This document shows, one piece after another, positions 1 to 5,375 of a stretch of 5,459 nt of DNA. The translations under genes and the position numbers were made by a program. Each line of letters begins with the position of its first letter. Position 1 is the stretch's first letter. The stretch is from an uncultured Acinetobacter sp. (GTDB lineage Bacteria > Pseudomonadota > Gammaproteobacteria > Pseudomonadales > Moraxellaceae): the NCBI GenBank assembly GCA_900766635.1, contig CAAFWA010000092.1, positions 1 through 5,459 of the forward strand, given 5' to 3'. The notes beneath the pieces are model-generated. The model was not told where the DNA came from and searched no databases. It worked only from the letters and a program-made list of their open reading frames with translations.

Positions 1-1164
1 AAGGTTTAAAACTGCCTGTACAGGATCTTCACTATTACGATCGAGCAATTGTTTATGCATAGTAATATGCTGCATGACTTGAATTTGTGCCGCTTCGACT
101 TGCATTAGTTTTTCGATTTCTTGGCTTAAATTTTCAGGCGTCGCTTGCGCTTGAATCAATTCCTGAATGACTTTTTTACCTGCAATAATGTTAGGTAATG
201 AGTAATACGGAATCTTAATTAGAAATTTAATTACATGGTAACTGAGCCAATTGAGCTTATAAAAAGTCACCATTGGACGATGCAACAACATAGCCTCTAA
301 AGTTGCTGTACCTGAGGCTAAGGCAATGATATTGGCAGCATTCATCACCTGTCGGCCAATTTTTGACTCTTTACCTTGATTTTCAAGCACCTGAATCTTA
401 GCACGCACATCTTGAGGATACTGAGCCAATAAGTCCTCGATTTGCTGTTTACGTGCATCGTTAATCGCAGGAATTAAAAACTGATAATCAGGATATTTTT
501 GCATTAAGATTTTGGCAGCATCTAACACCAAAGGCCCTAAGCGCTCAATTTCACCACGGCGACTGCCGGGCAATAATGCAATATGCTTCGCTTGAGGATC
601 TAATCCTAACTCGGTTTTAGCTGCTTGCATTGAATTTTCAAGCGGCAGTTCACTCGCTAAAGGATGACCTACAAAGGCTGCAGGCACCTGCCATTTTTGG
701 AAAAATGCTTTTTCAAATGGGAATAAACACAACACCAAATCAATCGATGCTTTAATGCCGTGTACTCGACCTTGACGCCATGCCCATACCGAAGGACTGA
801 CATATTGCACGGTCTTGATGGGAAGCTGTAATTGTTTGATTTTCTTAGAGACACGTAAGTTAAAATCAGGTGCATCAATGCCAATAAACACATCTACAGG
901 TTCACGCTGCCAACGCTCAAGTAATCCATCTCGCACCGCAAATAACTGTTTAATATCTTTTAAGACCTCTACAATTCCCATGACCGATAAGACATCCATC
1001 GGGTAGAAACTGTTAAAGCCCTCAGCAATCATCTGTGGGCCACCAATGCCCTCAAATTCAGCATCAATCCCTTGCTCACGAAAACTGCGCATCAGCTTCA
1101 CACCTAAAGTATCACCTGAAACTTCGCCTACGACGATGCTAATTTTAAGTTTTCTATTTTGCAA
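1..1164 (-). CDS. lpxB: Lipid A disaccharide synthase LpxB (3' end cut by window edge)
   Basis: This glycosyltransferase (GT19) joins UDP-2,3-diacylglucosamine to lipid X to give the lipid A disaccharide. It acts at the cytoplasmic face of the inner membrane in the Raetz pathway. I translated 388 open codons with no stop, so only a few C-terminal residues should be missing from a family of about 380-390. Diagnostic blocks appear in order: GEVSGD (13-18), GIDAPDF (95-101, containing the Asp thought to be catalytic), YVSPSVWAWR (121-130), GHPLA (166-170), LLPGSRRGE (197-205), ASGTATLEAML (283-293) and SLPNIIAG (322-329). The start is TTG at 1164-1162; no ATG precedes the conserved N-terminus, and an AAGGA ribosome site lies 7 nt upstream. 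The gene runs divergently from the TSUP gene and no other lpx gene is in view. The identification is firm. Confidence 0.96.
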   Translation of the reverse strand, partial: MQNRKLKISIVVGEVSGDTLGVKLMRSFREQGIDAEFEGIGGPQMIAEGFNSFYPMDVLSVMGIVEVLKDIKQLFAVRDGLLERWQREPVDVFIGIDAPDFNLRVSKKIKQLQLPIKTVQYVSPSVWAWRQGRVHGIKASIDLVLCLFPFEKAFFQKWQVPAAFVGHPLASELPLENSMQAAKTELGLDPQAKHIALLPGSRRGEIERLGPLVLDAAKILMQKYPDYQFLIPAINDARKQQIEDLLAQYPQDVRAKIQVLENQGKESKIGRQVMNAANIIALASGTATLEAMLLHRPMVTFYKLNWLSYHVIKFLIKIPYYSLPNIIAGKKVIQELIQAQATPENLSQEIEKLMQVEAAQIQVMQHITMHKQLLDRNSEDPVQAVLNL

Positions 1165-1170
1165 GGGTGT

Positions 1171-1176
1171 TTCCTT
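1171..1176 (-). promoter_or_regulatory. Ribosome binding site of lpxB, fixing the TTG start
   Basis: On the minus strand this reads AAGGAA. AAGGA is followed by a 7-nt spacer and then TTG at 1164-1162. It is the best Shine-Dalgarno match near the 5' end and supports TTG initiation directly ahead of the conserved first beta strand. Confidence 0.75.
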
Positions 1177-1199
1177 TTTCCGCCTATTCCCAAGCGTTT

Positions 1200-1208
1200 A
1201 TTTTAACA
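1200..1208 (-). promoter_or_regulatory. Probable extended -10 promoter of lpxB
   Basis: The minus strand reads TGTTAAAAT, an extended -10 (TGn plus TAAAAT). A weak -35-like TTTATA lies about 18 nt upstream. Transcription would start near 1193, giving a leader of about 30 nt before the TTG. This is inferred from consensus only. Confidence 0.45.
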
Positions 1209-1338
1209 TATCAAGCCAATGAATATAAAAATTGATCAGCCTCAGTTTATGACTAAAATTTTTATAAAAAATAATAATTTAATGTCAGTTAATTATATAC
1301 ACCGCTTATAAACTTCAAAAATTCATGACTACTGCCTT

Positions 1339-1367
1339 TTTCTTTATCTTTTTTTTGCATAAAGAAA
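1339..1367. repeat. Perfect 9-bp inverted repeat upstream of the TSUP gene
   Basis: TTTCTTTAT (1339-1347) and ATAAAGAAA (1359-1367) are exact reverse complements separated by an 11-nt, T-rich spacer. Only one base pair is G-C, so an RNA hairpin would be weak. No terminator-type T tract follows on the plus strand. It lies just ahead of the candidate TSUP -10 and could be an operator, but low base complexity makes chance plausible. Confidence 0.45.
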
Positions 1368-1388
1368 TCACTAATCAAGACAACGACT

Positions 1389-1394
1389 TATACT
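1389..1394 (+). promoter_or_regulatory. Possible -10 element for the TSUP gene
   Basis: TATACT is a good -10 match, placing the start of transcription near 1401 and giving a leader of about 40 nt. No convincing -35 lies 16-18 nt upstream, so the site would need an activator or may be wrong. Confidence 0.28.
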
Positions 1395-1440
1395 TAAAAG
1401 TCATAACATATGCTCGTTTTTTAATATCTGGCATATAAGT

Positions 1441-2334
1441 ATGTTTGGTCCGGTTGAGTTTATTTTAGCAGGCGTTTTGGTCGGTTTTTGTGTGGGTGTC
1501 ACTGGTGTAGGCGGTGGCTCACTCATGACGCCAATTTTAATTAGTTTATTTCGTATTGAGCCCCATATTGCCATTGGTACAGACTTAATCTATGCCGCAA
1601 TTTCTAAATTCTGCGGTTCTTTGGTCCATGCCAAAAAAATGAATATTGTTTGGCCAATTGTGATTTGGTTGGCCGTGGGCAGTATTCCTGCCTCTTTTGC
1701 AACACATTGGGTATTAGACAATTTTTTAAGTCAATCTACGCATTATAAAGCCGTGCTGACCATGGTATTGGGCTTTATGTTAACCTTAACGGGTGTGTCG
1801 ATTGTATTTCGTAGCAGCATCGAGAAGTTCTTTAATCGCTACCGTTCACAAGAACAGCTTGATATGAGTGCAGATTTATCGCGTAGTCAATTTGCTGAAC
1901 AAGCCAAGCAAAAACGTTTCTTAATTATCTTTATGGGGATTGTTTTAGGCGTGTTTGTGACCTTGTCATCGGTGGGTGCAGGTGCCTTTGGTATTATGGC
2001 ATTGGTTTTAATGTTCCCGAATTTACCGATGATTCGTATTATTGGCTCAGATGTAGTCCATGCCGTATTACTCACCTTGGTCGCAGGCTTAGGCTATATG
2101 AGCGGTGGTAACGTTGATTTTGCCTTATTGGGTTGGTTATTGTGTGGTTCGATTCCTGCCATTATTGTTGGTACATTGGTCAGCTCACGTTTACCTGAAA
2201 AAATTATTCGTAAAATCTTAGGTTTAACCTTATGTGTGATTGGCATTAACTTTATGATCAATCCAGTTAAATCTAAACCTGTTGCTGTTGAAACGGCTTC
2301 TGTAGTTGTGGTGCAACAGCAAAGCCATAGTTAA
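1441..2334 (+). CDS. TauE/SafE (TSUP) family inner-membrane permease
   Basis: This is a 297-residue polytopic membrane protein of the TSUP/TauE-SafE family, whose characterised members export sulfite or organosulfonates. The substrate cannot be read from sequence. Two homologous halves are visible. GVTGVGGG (19-26), GTDLIYA (46-52) and VGSIPA (79-84) in the first half match SSVGAGA (176-182), GSDVVHA (202-208) and CGSIPA (235-240) in the second. About four hydrophobic segments lie in each half. A charged linker (about 124-159) probably faces the cytoplasm, and a 20-residue polar tail follows the last helix. ATG at 1441 sits directly before the first helix; no upstream in-frame start was seen, and the ribosome site is weak. 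The gene has its own spacers on both sides, so it is probably transcribed alone. The family call is firm and the sulfite role is only an inference. Confidence 0.92.
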   Translation: MFGPVEFILAGVLVGFCVGVTGVGGGSLMTPILISLFRIEPHIAIGTDLIYAAISKFCGSLVHAKKMNIVWPIVIWLAVGSIPASFATHWVLDNFLSQSTHYKAVLTMVLGFMLTLTGVSIVFRSSIEKFFNRYRSQEQLDMSADLSRSQFAEQAKQKRFLIIFMGIVLGVFVTLSSVGAGAFGIMALVLMFPNLPMIRIIGSDVVHAVLLTLVAGLGYMSGGNVDFALLGWLLCGSIPAIIVGTLVSSRLPEKIIRKILGLTLCVIGINFMINPVKSKPVAVETASVVVVQQQSHS

Positions 2335-2342
2335 GTGTTTGG

Positions 2343-2412
2343 GCACGATTCATCACTTTTTCTTAAAAGGGCTATTAGACTTTTTGATAGGAAACCAAGT
2401 CTTGAATCGTGC
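2343..2412. repeat. Nested inverted repeat ahead of the DAHP synthase gene
   Basis: GCACGATTCA (2343-2352) and TGAATCGTGC (2403-2412) are perfect 10-bp reverse complements whose centres are 60 bp apart. Inside them, AGACTT (2377-2382) pairs with AAGTCT (2397-2402), directly abutting the outer right arm. CTTTT (2356-2360) pairs with AAAAG (2365-2369) around a 4-nt loop. As RNA this would fold as a three-way junction; as DNA the outer arms could be paired operator half-sites. The right arm overlaps the extended -10 at 2410-2418. The region could instead be a weak 3' structure of the TSUP transcript, because no other terminator is visible there. Confidence 0.6.
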
Positions 2413-2418
2413 TATATT
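2410..2418 (+). promoter_or_regulatory. Extended -10 promoter of the DAHP synthase gene
   Basis: TGCTATATT combines a TGn extension with a TATATT hexamer. No good -35 lies 16-18 nt upstream, which is usual for extended -10 promoters. Transcription would begin near 2425, leaving a leader of about 39 nt, too short for a leader-peptide attenuator. The upstream part lies in the inverted repeat, so a protein bound there could block or recruit polymerase. Confidence 0.5.
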
Positions 2419-2463
2419 CAAGCTAGAAACTTTTTTTATTTGTAGATCAAACCAGTGACGGCA

Positions 2464-3555
2464 ATGAATACACGACAGTCAACTCCAATTACACAATCTG
2501 ACATTGATGACGTGAATGTAAAAAGCATTCAGCCACTTGTAACGCCTGCTGAGCTTAAAGCAGAATTACCGTTGACTGAAACTGCTTATCAAACCGTCCT
2601 TAAAGGTCGTGAAACCATTCGTAATATTTTAGATGGTCAAGATAAACGCTTATTTGTGGTGATTGGTCCATGTTCAATTCATGATCCAGCAGCAGCGCAT
2701 GAATATGCAGATCGCCTAAAAGCATTAAGCGAAAAAGTCAAAGATACGCTGTACCTTGTAATGCGCGTTTATTTTGAAAAACCACGTACAACTGTAGGTT
2801 GGAAAGGATTAATTAACGATCCTGATATGAACGATTCATTTAACATTGAAAAAGGTTTACGTTTAGGACGTAAATTATTGCTGGAGTTAAATGAAAAAGG
2901 CTTACCTTGTGCCACAGAAGCACTTGATCCAAACTCACCACAGTATTATCAAGACTTAATTTCATGGTCAGCCATTGGTGCACGTACCACCGAAAGCCAA
3001 ACCCACCGTGAAATGTCTTCAGGTTTATCTTCACCTGTGGGCTTTAAAAATGGTACAGATGGCGGCTTAACCGTGGCAACCAATGCGATGCAATCGGTTA
3101 AACATGGTCATAGTTTCTTAGGCTTAAATGAAAACGGTCAAGTGTCTGTGATTCATACGTCAGGTAACCCATATGCACACGTGGTATTACGTGGTGGTAA
3201 TGGCAAGCCAAACTATGATGCAGGTTCAGTAGCCGATGCTGAAGCAGCATTAGCCAAAGCCAAAGTCAGCAACAAAATCATGATTGATGCGAGCCACGCC
3301 AACTCAAATAAAGACCCGTACTTACAACCACTCGTGCTACGTAATATCACTGAGCAAATTCTCGATGGCAATAAGTCGATTGTTGGCATTATGGTGGAGA
3401 GTCACTTAAAAGGTGGTCGTCAAGATATTCCTGCTAACTTATGCGATTTAGAATATGGTAAATCTGTAACCGATGGTTGTATTGATTGGGATACTACTGA
3501 ACAAGTGTTACTTGAAATGCACGACGCGCTTAAAGATGTATTAGTCAATCGCTAA
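2464..3555 (+). CDS. aroF: 3-deoxy-7-phosphoheptulonate synthase (class I, AroF-like DAHP synthase)
   Basis: This cytoplasmic enzyme condenses phosphoenolpyruvate with erythrose 4-phosphate to DAHP, the first and feedback-controlled step of aromatic amino acid synthesis. The protein is 363 residues, normal for the AroF/AroG/AroH family. Signatures are GPCSIHDP (68-75), EKPRTTVGWKG (105-115), GARTTESQTHRE (172-183), PVGFKNGTDG (191-200), LRGG (242-245) and SHANS (277-281). Expected metal ligands are C70, H278, E312 and D337. The ALDPNSPQY block (153-161) and the Gly in FLGL (220) resemble E. coli AroF, the Tyr-sensitive form, while the N-terminal DD (15-16) is AroG-like. ATG at 2464 is preferred; GTG at 2455 would add three residues, and neither has a strong ribosome site. 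It has its own promoter and terminator, so it is monocistronic. The enzyme call is firm, but the isozyme letter is tentative. Confidence 0.96.
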   Translation: MNTRQSTPITQSDIDDVNVKSIQPLVTPAELKAELPLTETAYQTVLKGRETIRNILDGQDKRLFVVIGPCSIHDPAAAHEYADRLKALSEKVKDTLYLVMRVYFEKPRTTVGWKGLINDPDMNDSFNIEKGLRLGRKLLLELNEKGLPCATEALDPNSPQYYQDLISWSAIGARTTESQTHREMSSGLSSPVGFKNGTDGGLTVATNAMQSVKHGHSFLGLNENGQVSVIHTSGNPYAHVVLRGGNGKPNYDAGSVADAEAALAKAKVSNKIMIDASHANSNKDPYLQPLVLRNITEQILDGNKSIVGIMVESHLKGGRQDIPANLCDLEYGKSVTDGCIDWDTTEQVLLEMHDALKDVLVNR

Positions 3556-3559
3556 TTTT

Positions 3560-3575
3560 TCGCGCTATACTCAAG
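3560..3575 (+). promoter_or_regulatory. GCTATACT element after aroF, possible promoter for the next gene
   Basis: The TATACT hexamer at 3566-3571 is a good -10 match, with a 4-of-6 -35 (TAGTCA, 3542-3547) 18 nt upstream. The surrounding 16 bases match 14 of 16 with the aroF promoter core at 2407-2422. A transcript starting here would begin at the aroF terminator stem, so a second -10-like TACAAT (3608-3613) may be the real start for the downstream gene. Confidence 0.3.
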
Positions 3576-3600
3576 ACGTCATCTTCGGATGGCGTTTTTT
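3576..3600 (+). terminator. Rho-independent terminator of aroF
   Basis: ACGTCATC (3576-3583) pairs with GATGGCGT (3588-3595) through eight pairs, one of them T-G. The loop is TTCG closed by C-G, an especially stable tetraloop. A run of six T follows (3595-3600, its first base in the stem). The position, 21 nt after the aroF stop, fits a classic intrinsic terminator. Confidence 0.9.
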
Positions 3601-3635
3601 ATTTACGTACAATAAAAATGAGGGCAGCAGGCACG

Positions 3636-4163
3636 ATGAATGAACTTGAAACACGTTTAAGTCAAATAAAGCATTTTCAATTTGTGCACGAGCATTTATT
3701 TACCTCAGGTCAACCCACTGCCGAAGATTTAGCACAAATTAAAGCCTATGGTGTGACTACCATCATCAATTTAGCTTTAAATAATGAGGCTAAGCCAAAT
3801 CTAGCGCATGAAGATCAAATCTGTTTAGATTTAGGTCTGAACTATTTACAAATTCCAATTTCCCTACACACCCCCTCGCCTGATCAATGTATTTTGGTGC
3901 TTGATTTAATTGATCATTTGGTGGGTGAGCAAATGCTGTGGCTACACTGTGAAAATAATCAGCAAGTCAGCAGCTTGATATATGTCTATCGTCAATATTA
4001 TATGAATATGGACATGCCAATAGCACAGGAACTTTTACATGAGGTGTGGGAACCTGACTCCACATGGACGGGTTTAATTCATGCAATTACTTTACAACTA
4101 CAAGGTCGTAAAGCAACGCAGGAACTGAATCTCTCTTTAATGAAAGCCGATCATTTTGCTTGA
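3636..4163 (+). CDS. DUF442/tyrosine-phosphatase-like protein lacking the P-loop arginine
   Basis: This soluble 175-residue protein has the layout of the small DUF442 (BLH-phosphatase) and dual-specificity-phosphatase-like family. SGQPT (24-28) is followed by G-V-T-T-I-I-N-L-A (39-47), then a beta strand ending in IPIS, and an active-site-like HC (104-105). The loop after Cys105 reads ENNQQVSS. Relatives that I recall have HCxxNxRVS, and canonical phosphatases have C(x)5R. Here the Arg position is Gln110, with Val111 next, so normal phosphate binding should be impaired. The codon is CAA, one transition from CGA. I prefer ATG at 3636, which has AGCAGG just upstream and follows a -10-like TACAAT (3608-3613). 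ATG at 3618 would add six residues but has no ribosome site. The 3' end overlaps ispF tail to tail by 13 bases. Function is unknown; it may be a pseudophosphatase or have another Cys-based activity. Confidence 0.82.
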   Translation: MNELETRLSQIKHFQFVHEHLFTSGQPTAEDLAQIKAYGVTTIINLALNNEAKPNLAHEDQICLDLGLNYLQIPISLHTPSPDQCILVLDLIDHLVGEQMLWLHCENNQQVSSLIYVYRQYYMNMDMPIAQELLHEVWEPDSTWTGLIHAITLQLQGRKATQELNLSLMKADHFA

Positions 4164-4642
4164 CGACTAATCAGTACGGTCGCTGTAGATAAAATCCCCT
4201 CTTGGCGACCGGTAAACCCAAGTTTTTCTGTCGTTGTTGCCTTAATACTAATTTGATTGACATCCACGTCTAAGACATCAGCAATACTTTGACGCATGGC
4301 TAAGTTATGCGGCGCAAGTTTAGGACGCTCACAAGCTACCGTAATATCAGCATTATTGAGCACATAGCCTCGATCTAAAATCAGTTGATAGACATGTTTG
4401 AGTAACACACGGCTATCTGCACCTTTAAATTTAGGGTCAGTATCGGGGAAATGTTGTCCAATATCACCCAAAGCCAATGCACCTAATAACGCATCGCTTA
4501 AAGCATGTAACACCACATCACCATCGGAATGGGCTTTTAAGCCATGCGTATGAGGAATTTGAATCCCTGCCAACGTCACGAATTCTCCTGCCTCAAAGGC
4601 ATGTACATCTATACCCTGACCAATGCGTAGTTGTGGCATCAT
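4151..4642 (-). CDS. ispF: 2-C-methyl-D-erythritol 2,4-cyclodiphosphate synthase IspF
   Basis: This cytoplasmic, normally trimeric MEP-pathway enzyme cyclises CDP-ME 2-phosphate to MEcPP with release of CMP, toward IPP and DMAPP. The protein is 163 residues against about 159 in E. coli. Zinc ligands expected from the E. coli enzyme are present: D12 and H14 in GIDVHAF, and H46. Other signatures are AHSDGDV (37-43), [12 protein letters not shown] (59-70), KGADSR (73-78) and [12 protein letters not shown] (135-146). ATG at 4642-4640 is chosen because GGGAG (4654-4650) lies 7 nt upstream and the next ATG directly follows it. A TTG at 4660 would add six non-conserved residues and put this ribosome site inside the gene. 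ispD is not adjacent, unlike the enterobacterial ispDF pair. It converges on the phosphatase-like gene and is transcribed from a divergent spacer. Confidence 0.97.
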   Translation of the reverse strand: MMPQLRIGQGIDVHAFEAGEFVTLAGIQIPHTHGLKAHSDGDVVLHALSDALLGALALGDIGQHFPDTDPKFKGADSRVLLKHVYQLILDRGYVLNNADITVACERPKLAPHNLAMRQSIADVLDVDVNQISIKATTTEKLGFTGRQEGILSTATVLISRQAK

Positions 4643-4649
4643 GGCTGTG

Positions 4650-4654
4650 CTCCC
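4650..4654 (-). promoter_or_regulatory. Ribosome binding site of ispF, fixing the ATG at 4642
   Basis: The minus strand reads GGGAG, then 7 nt, then ATG at 4642-4640. It decides between this ATG, the adjacent ATG at 4639 (10-nt spacer) and the upstream TTG at 4660. Confidence 0.7.
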
Positions 4655-4676
4655 AAACAAATAAATCCTAGAAATG

Positions 4677-4706
4677 TTGTATTGATGCTTTTGATTTCGC
4701 TATATT
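4677..4706 (+). promoter_or_regulatory. Probable promoter of the secreted protein gene at 4743
   Basis: TTGTAT (4677-4682), an 18-nt spacer and TATATT (4701-4706, preceded by GC) form a plausible sigma-70 promoter. The start would be near 4713, with a leader of about 30 nt. It occupies the same -10 bases as the ispF promoter. Confidence 0.45.
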
Positions 4707-4729
4707 AGCAGGCAGCATCATCTTGACAA
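4702..4729 (-). promoter_or_regulatory. Probable ispF promoter
   Basis: On the minus strand a strong -35, TTGTCA (4729-4724, five of six), is followed by a 16-nt spacer and the -10 TAATAT (4707-4702, four of six). Transcription would start near 4695, giving a leader of about 52 nt. Its -10 shares bases with the opposite-strand -10 at 4701-4706. Confidence 0.5.
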
Positions 4730-4742
4730 AGTATAAGCGATC

Positions 4743-5375
4743 ATGGCGAAAAATACCGACCTTTTAACTGTAAAAAGCCTTGTCTTTAGTGCGCTTATGG
4801 GATTATCTCCTTTCATCTTCGCAAGCGATTTACGTTGTGAAAATTCAAGCCAAGGTCTATGTCAAGATGCTCTAAAGCCAAGTCTTACTCGCTTAAAACA
4901 ACAGCAGCTTACCGCTACTTTGGTCACTGATGCCCCATTACGTTTGTTACAAGACACCCAAGCGCTATGGCTTGCTCGGGTGAAACAATGTAAGACTGTG
5001 CGTTGTTATCAACAACAAATTGAAGCGCGGCTTGATGACTTAAATATCTATACCTCGCTTAATCAAACCATGACACAGCATTATGTAAAATTTGAGCAAG
5101 GTCAAATTGCCAAACAGGCTGTGCATTTAAAAATTCATCAACTCAGCAAAGACAGTCTAAAAATTGAGGGGTGGGCATATCGCAGCCCCAATAATCGCCT
5201 TGATCGTCAAGTGATTCCTTTTTTAGCCTATACCACACCACAAGACAAACAACAGATCACGGATAATGAGCATGATTGCCGCTATGAATTTCGTTATAGC
5301 AAAGCCTTATTGGTCGTCAGTAGCCAACAGATAGGCTGTGAACGCTTTAATGGCGTGTATCGACTCTACGATTAA
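4743..5375 (+). CDS. Secreted LprI/DUF1311-like hypothetical protein with a second C-terminal domain
   Basis: This 210-residue protein has a likely Sec signal peptide: a Lys-containing start, a hydrophobic core at about 12-26, and possible cleavage after IFA at residue 27. The mature protein should be periplasmic. No lipobox Cys is at the cleavage site; the first Cys is 32. Residues 66-100 show a pattern I associate with LprI/DUF1311 lysozyme-inhibitor-like proteins, L..Q..WL..R..C....C followed by R..L, with Cys83 and Cys88. The usual N-terminal part of that motif is poorly matched. Residues 113-210 look beta-rich and hold a second Cys pair (179 and 199), ending in CERFNGVYRLYD. Six Cys (32, 40, 83, 88, 179, 199) remain after cleavage and could form disulfides. 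ATG at 4743 is chosen because the next Met (19) would destroy the signal. The ribosome site is weak. Lysozyme inhibition is a guess from the family. Confidence 0.8.
   Translation: MAKNTDLLTVKSLVFSALMGLSPFIFASDLRCENSSQGLCQDALKPSLTRLKQQQLTATLVTDAPLRLLQDTQALWLARVKQCKTVRCYQQQIEARLDDLNIYTSLNQTMTQHYVKFEQGQIAKQAVHLKIHQLSKDSLKIEGWAYRSPNNRLDRQVIPFLAYTTPQDKQQITDNEHDCRYEFRYSKALLVVSSQQIGCERFNGVYRLYD

Larger units (their letters stand above)
1209..1440. other. AT-rich divergent spacer between lpxB and the TSUP gene
   Basis: I see no credible gene or RNA here. The region is very AT-rich. It contains an AT palindrome (ATTTTT-ATA-AAAAAT, 1258-1272), a 9-bp inverted repeat (1339-1367, listed separately) and a possible TSUP -10 (1389-1394). 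An imperfect 7-nt dyad, ACGACTT and AAGTCAT, surrounds that -10 at about 1383-1404. Confidence 0.6.

Noticed and set aside
669..1006. Short open frames on both strands (669-893 minus, 815-1006 plus)
   Set aside because: They lie inside lpxB in other frames, have no ribosome site or family resemblance, and lpxB is clearly the coding frame.
1887..2075. Minus-strand open frame inside the TSUP gene
   Set aside because: It is antisense to strongly conserved TSUP segments, with no recognisable protein features.
2425..2463. Leader peptide attenuator or riboswitch ahead of aroF
   Set aside because: The predicted leader is only about 39 nt, with no start codon followed by aromatic codons and no terminator hairpin.
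2840..3034. Minus-strand open frame inside aroF
   Set aside because: It is antisense to conserved DAHP synthase motifs and looks like a shadow frame.
3618..3635. Longer phosphatase-like protein starting at ATG 3618
   Set aside because: No ribosome site precedes it, and a -10-like TACAAT at 3608-3613 would place the transcript start at about this point. ATG 3636 has AGCAGG upstream. Not excluded.
4643..4660. Longer IspF starting at TTG 4660
   Set aside because: The six extra residues are not conserved as I recall the family, and the GGGAG ribosome site would fall inside the gene.
4477..4671. Plus-strand open frame over the 5' part of ispF
   Set aside because: It is antisense to the IspF zinc-site coding region, with no start signals or family resemblance.
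4723..4728. TTGACA on the plus strand as a -35
   Set aside because: No -10 lies 16-18 nt downstream; that distance falls inside the coding sequence at 4746-4751. The bases are better read as TTGTCA of the minus-strand ispF promoter.
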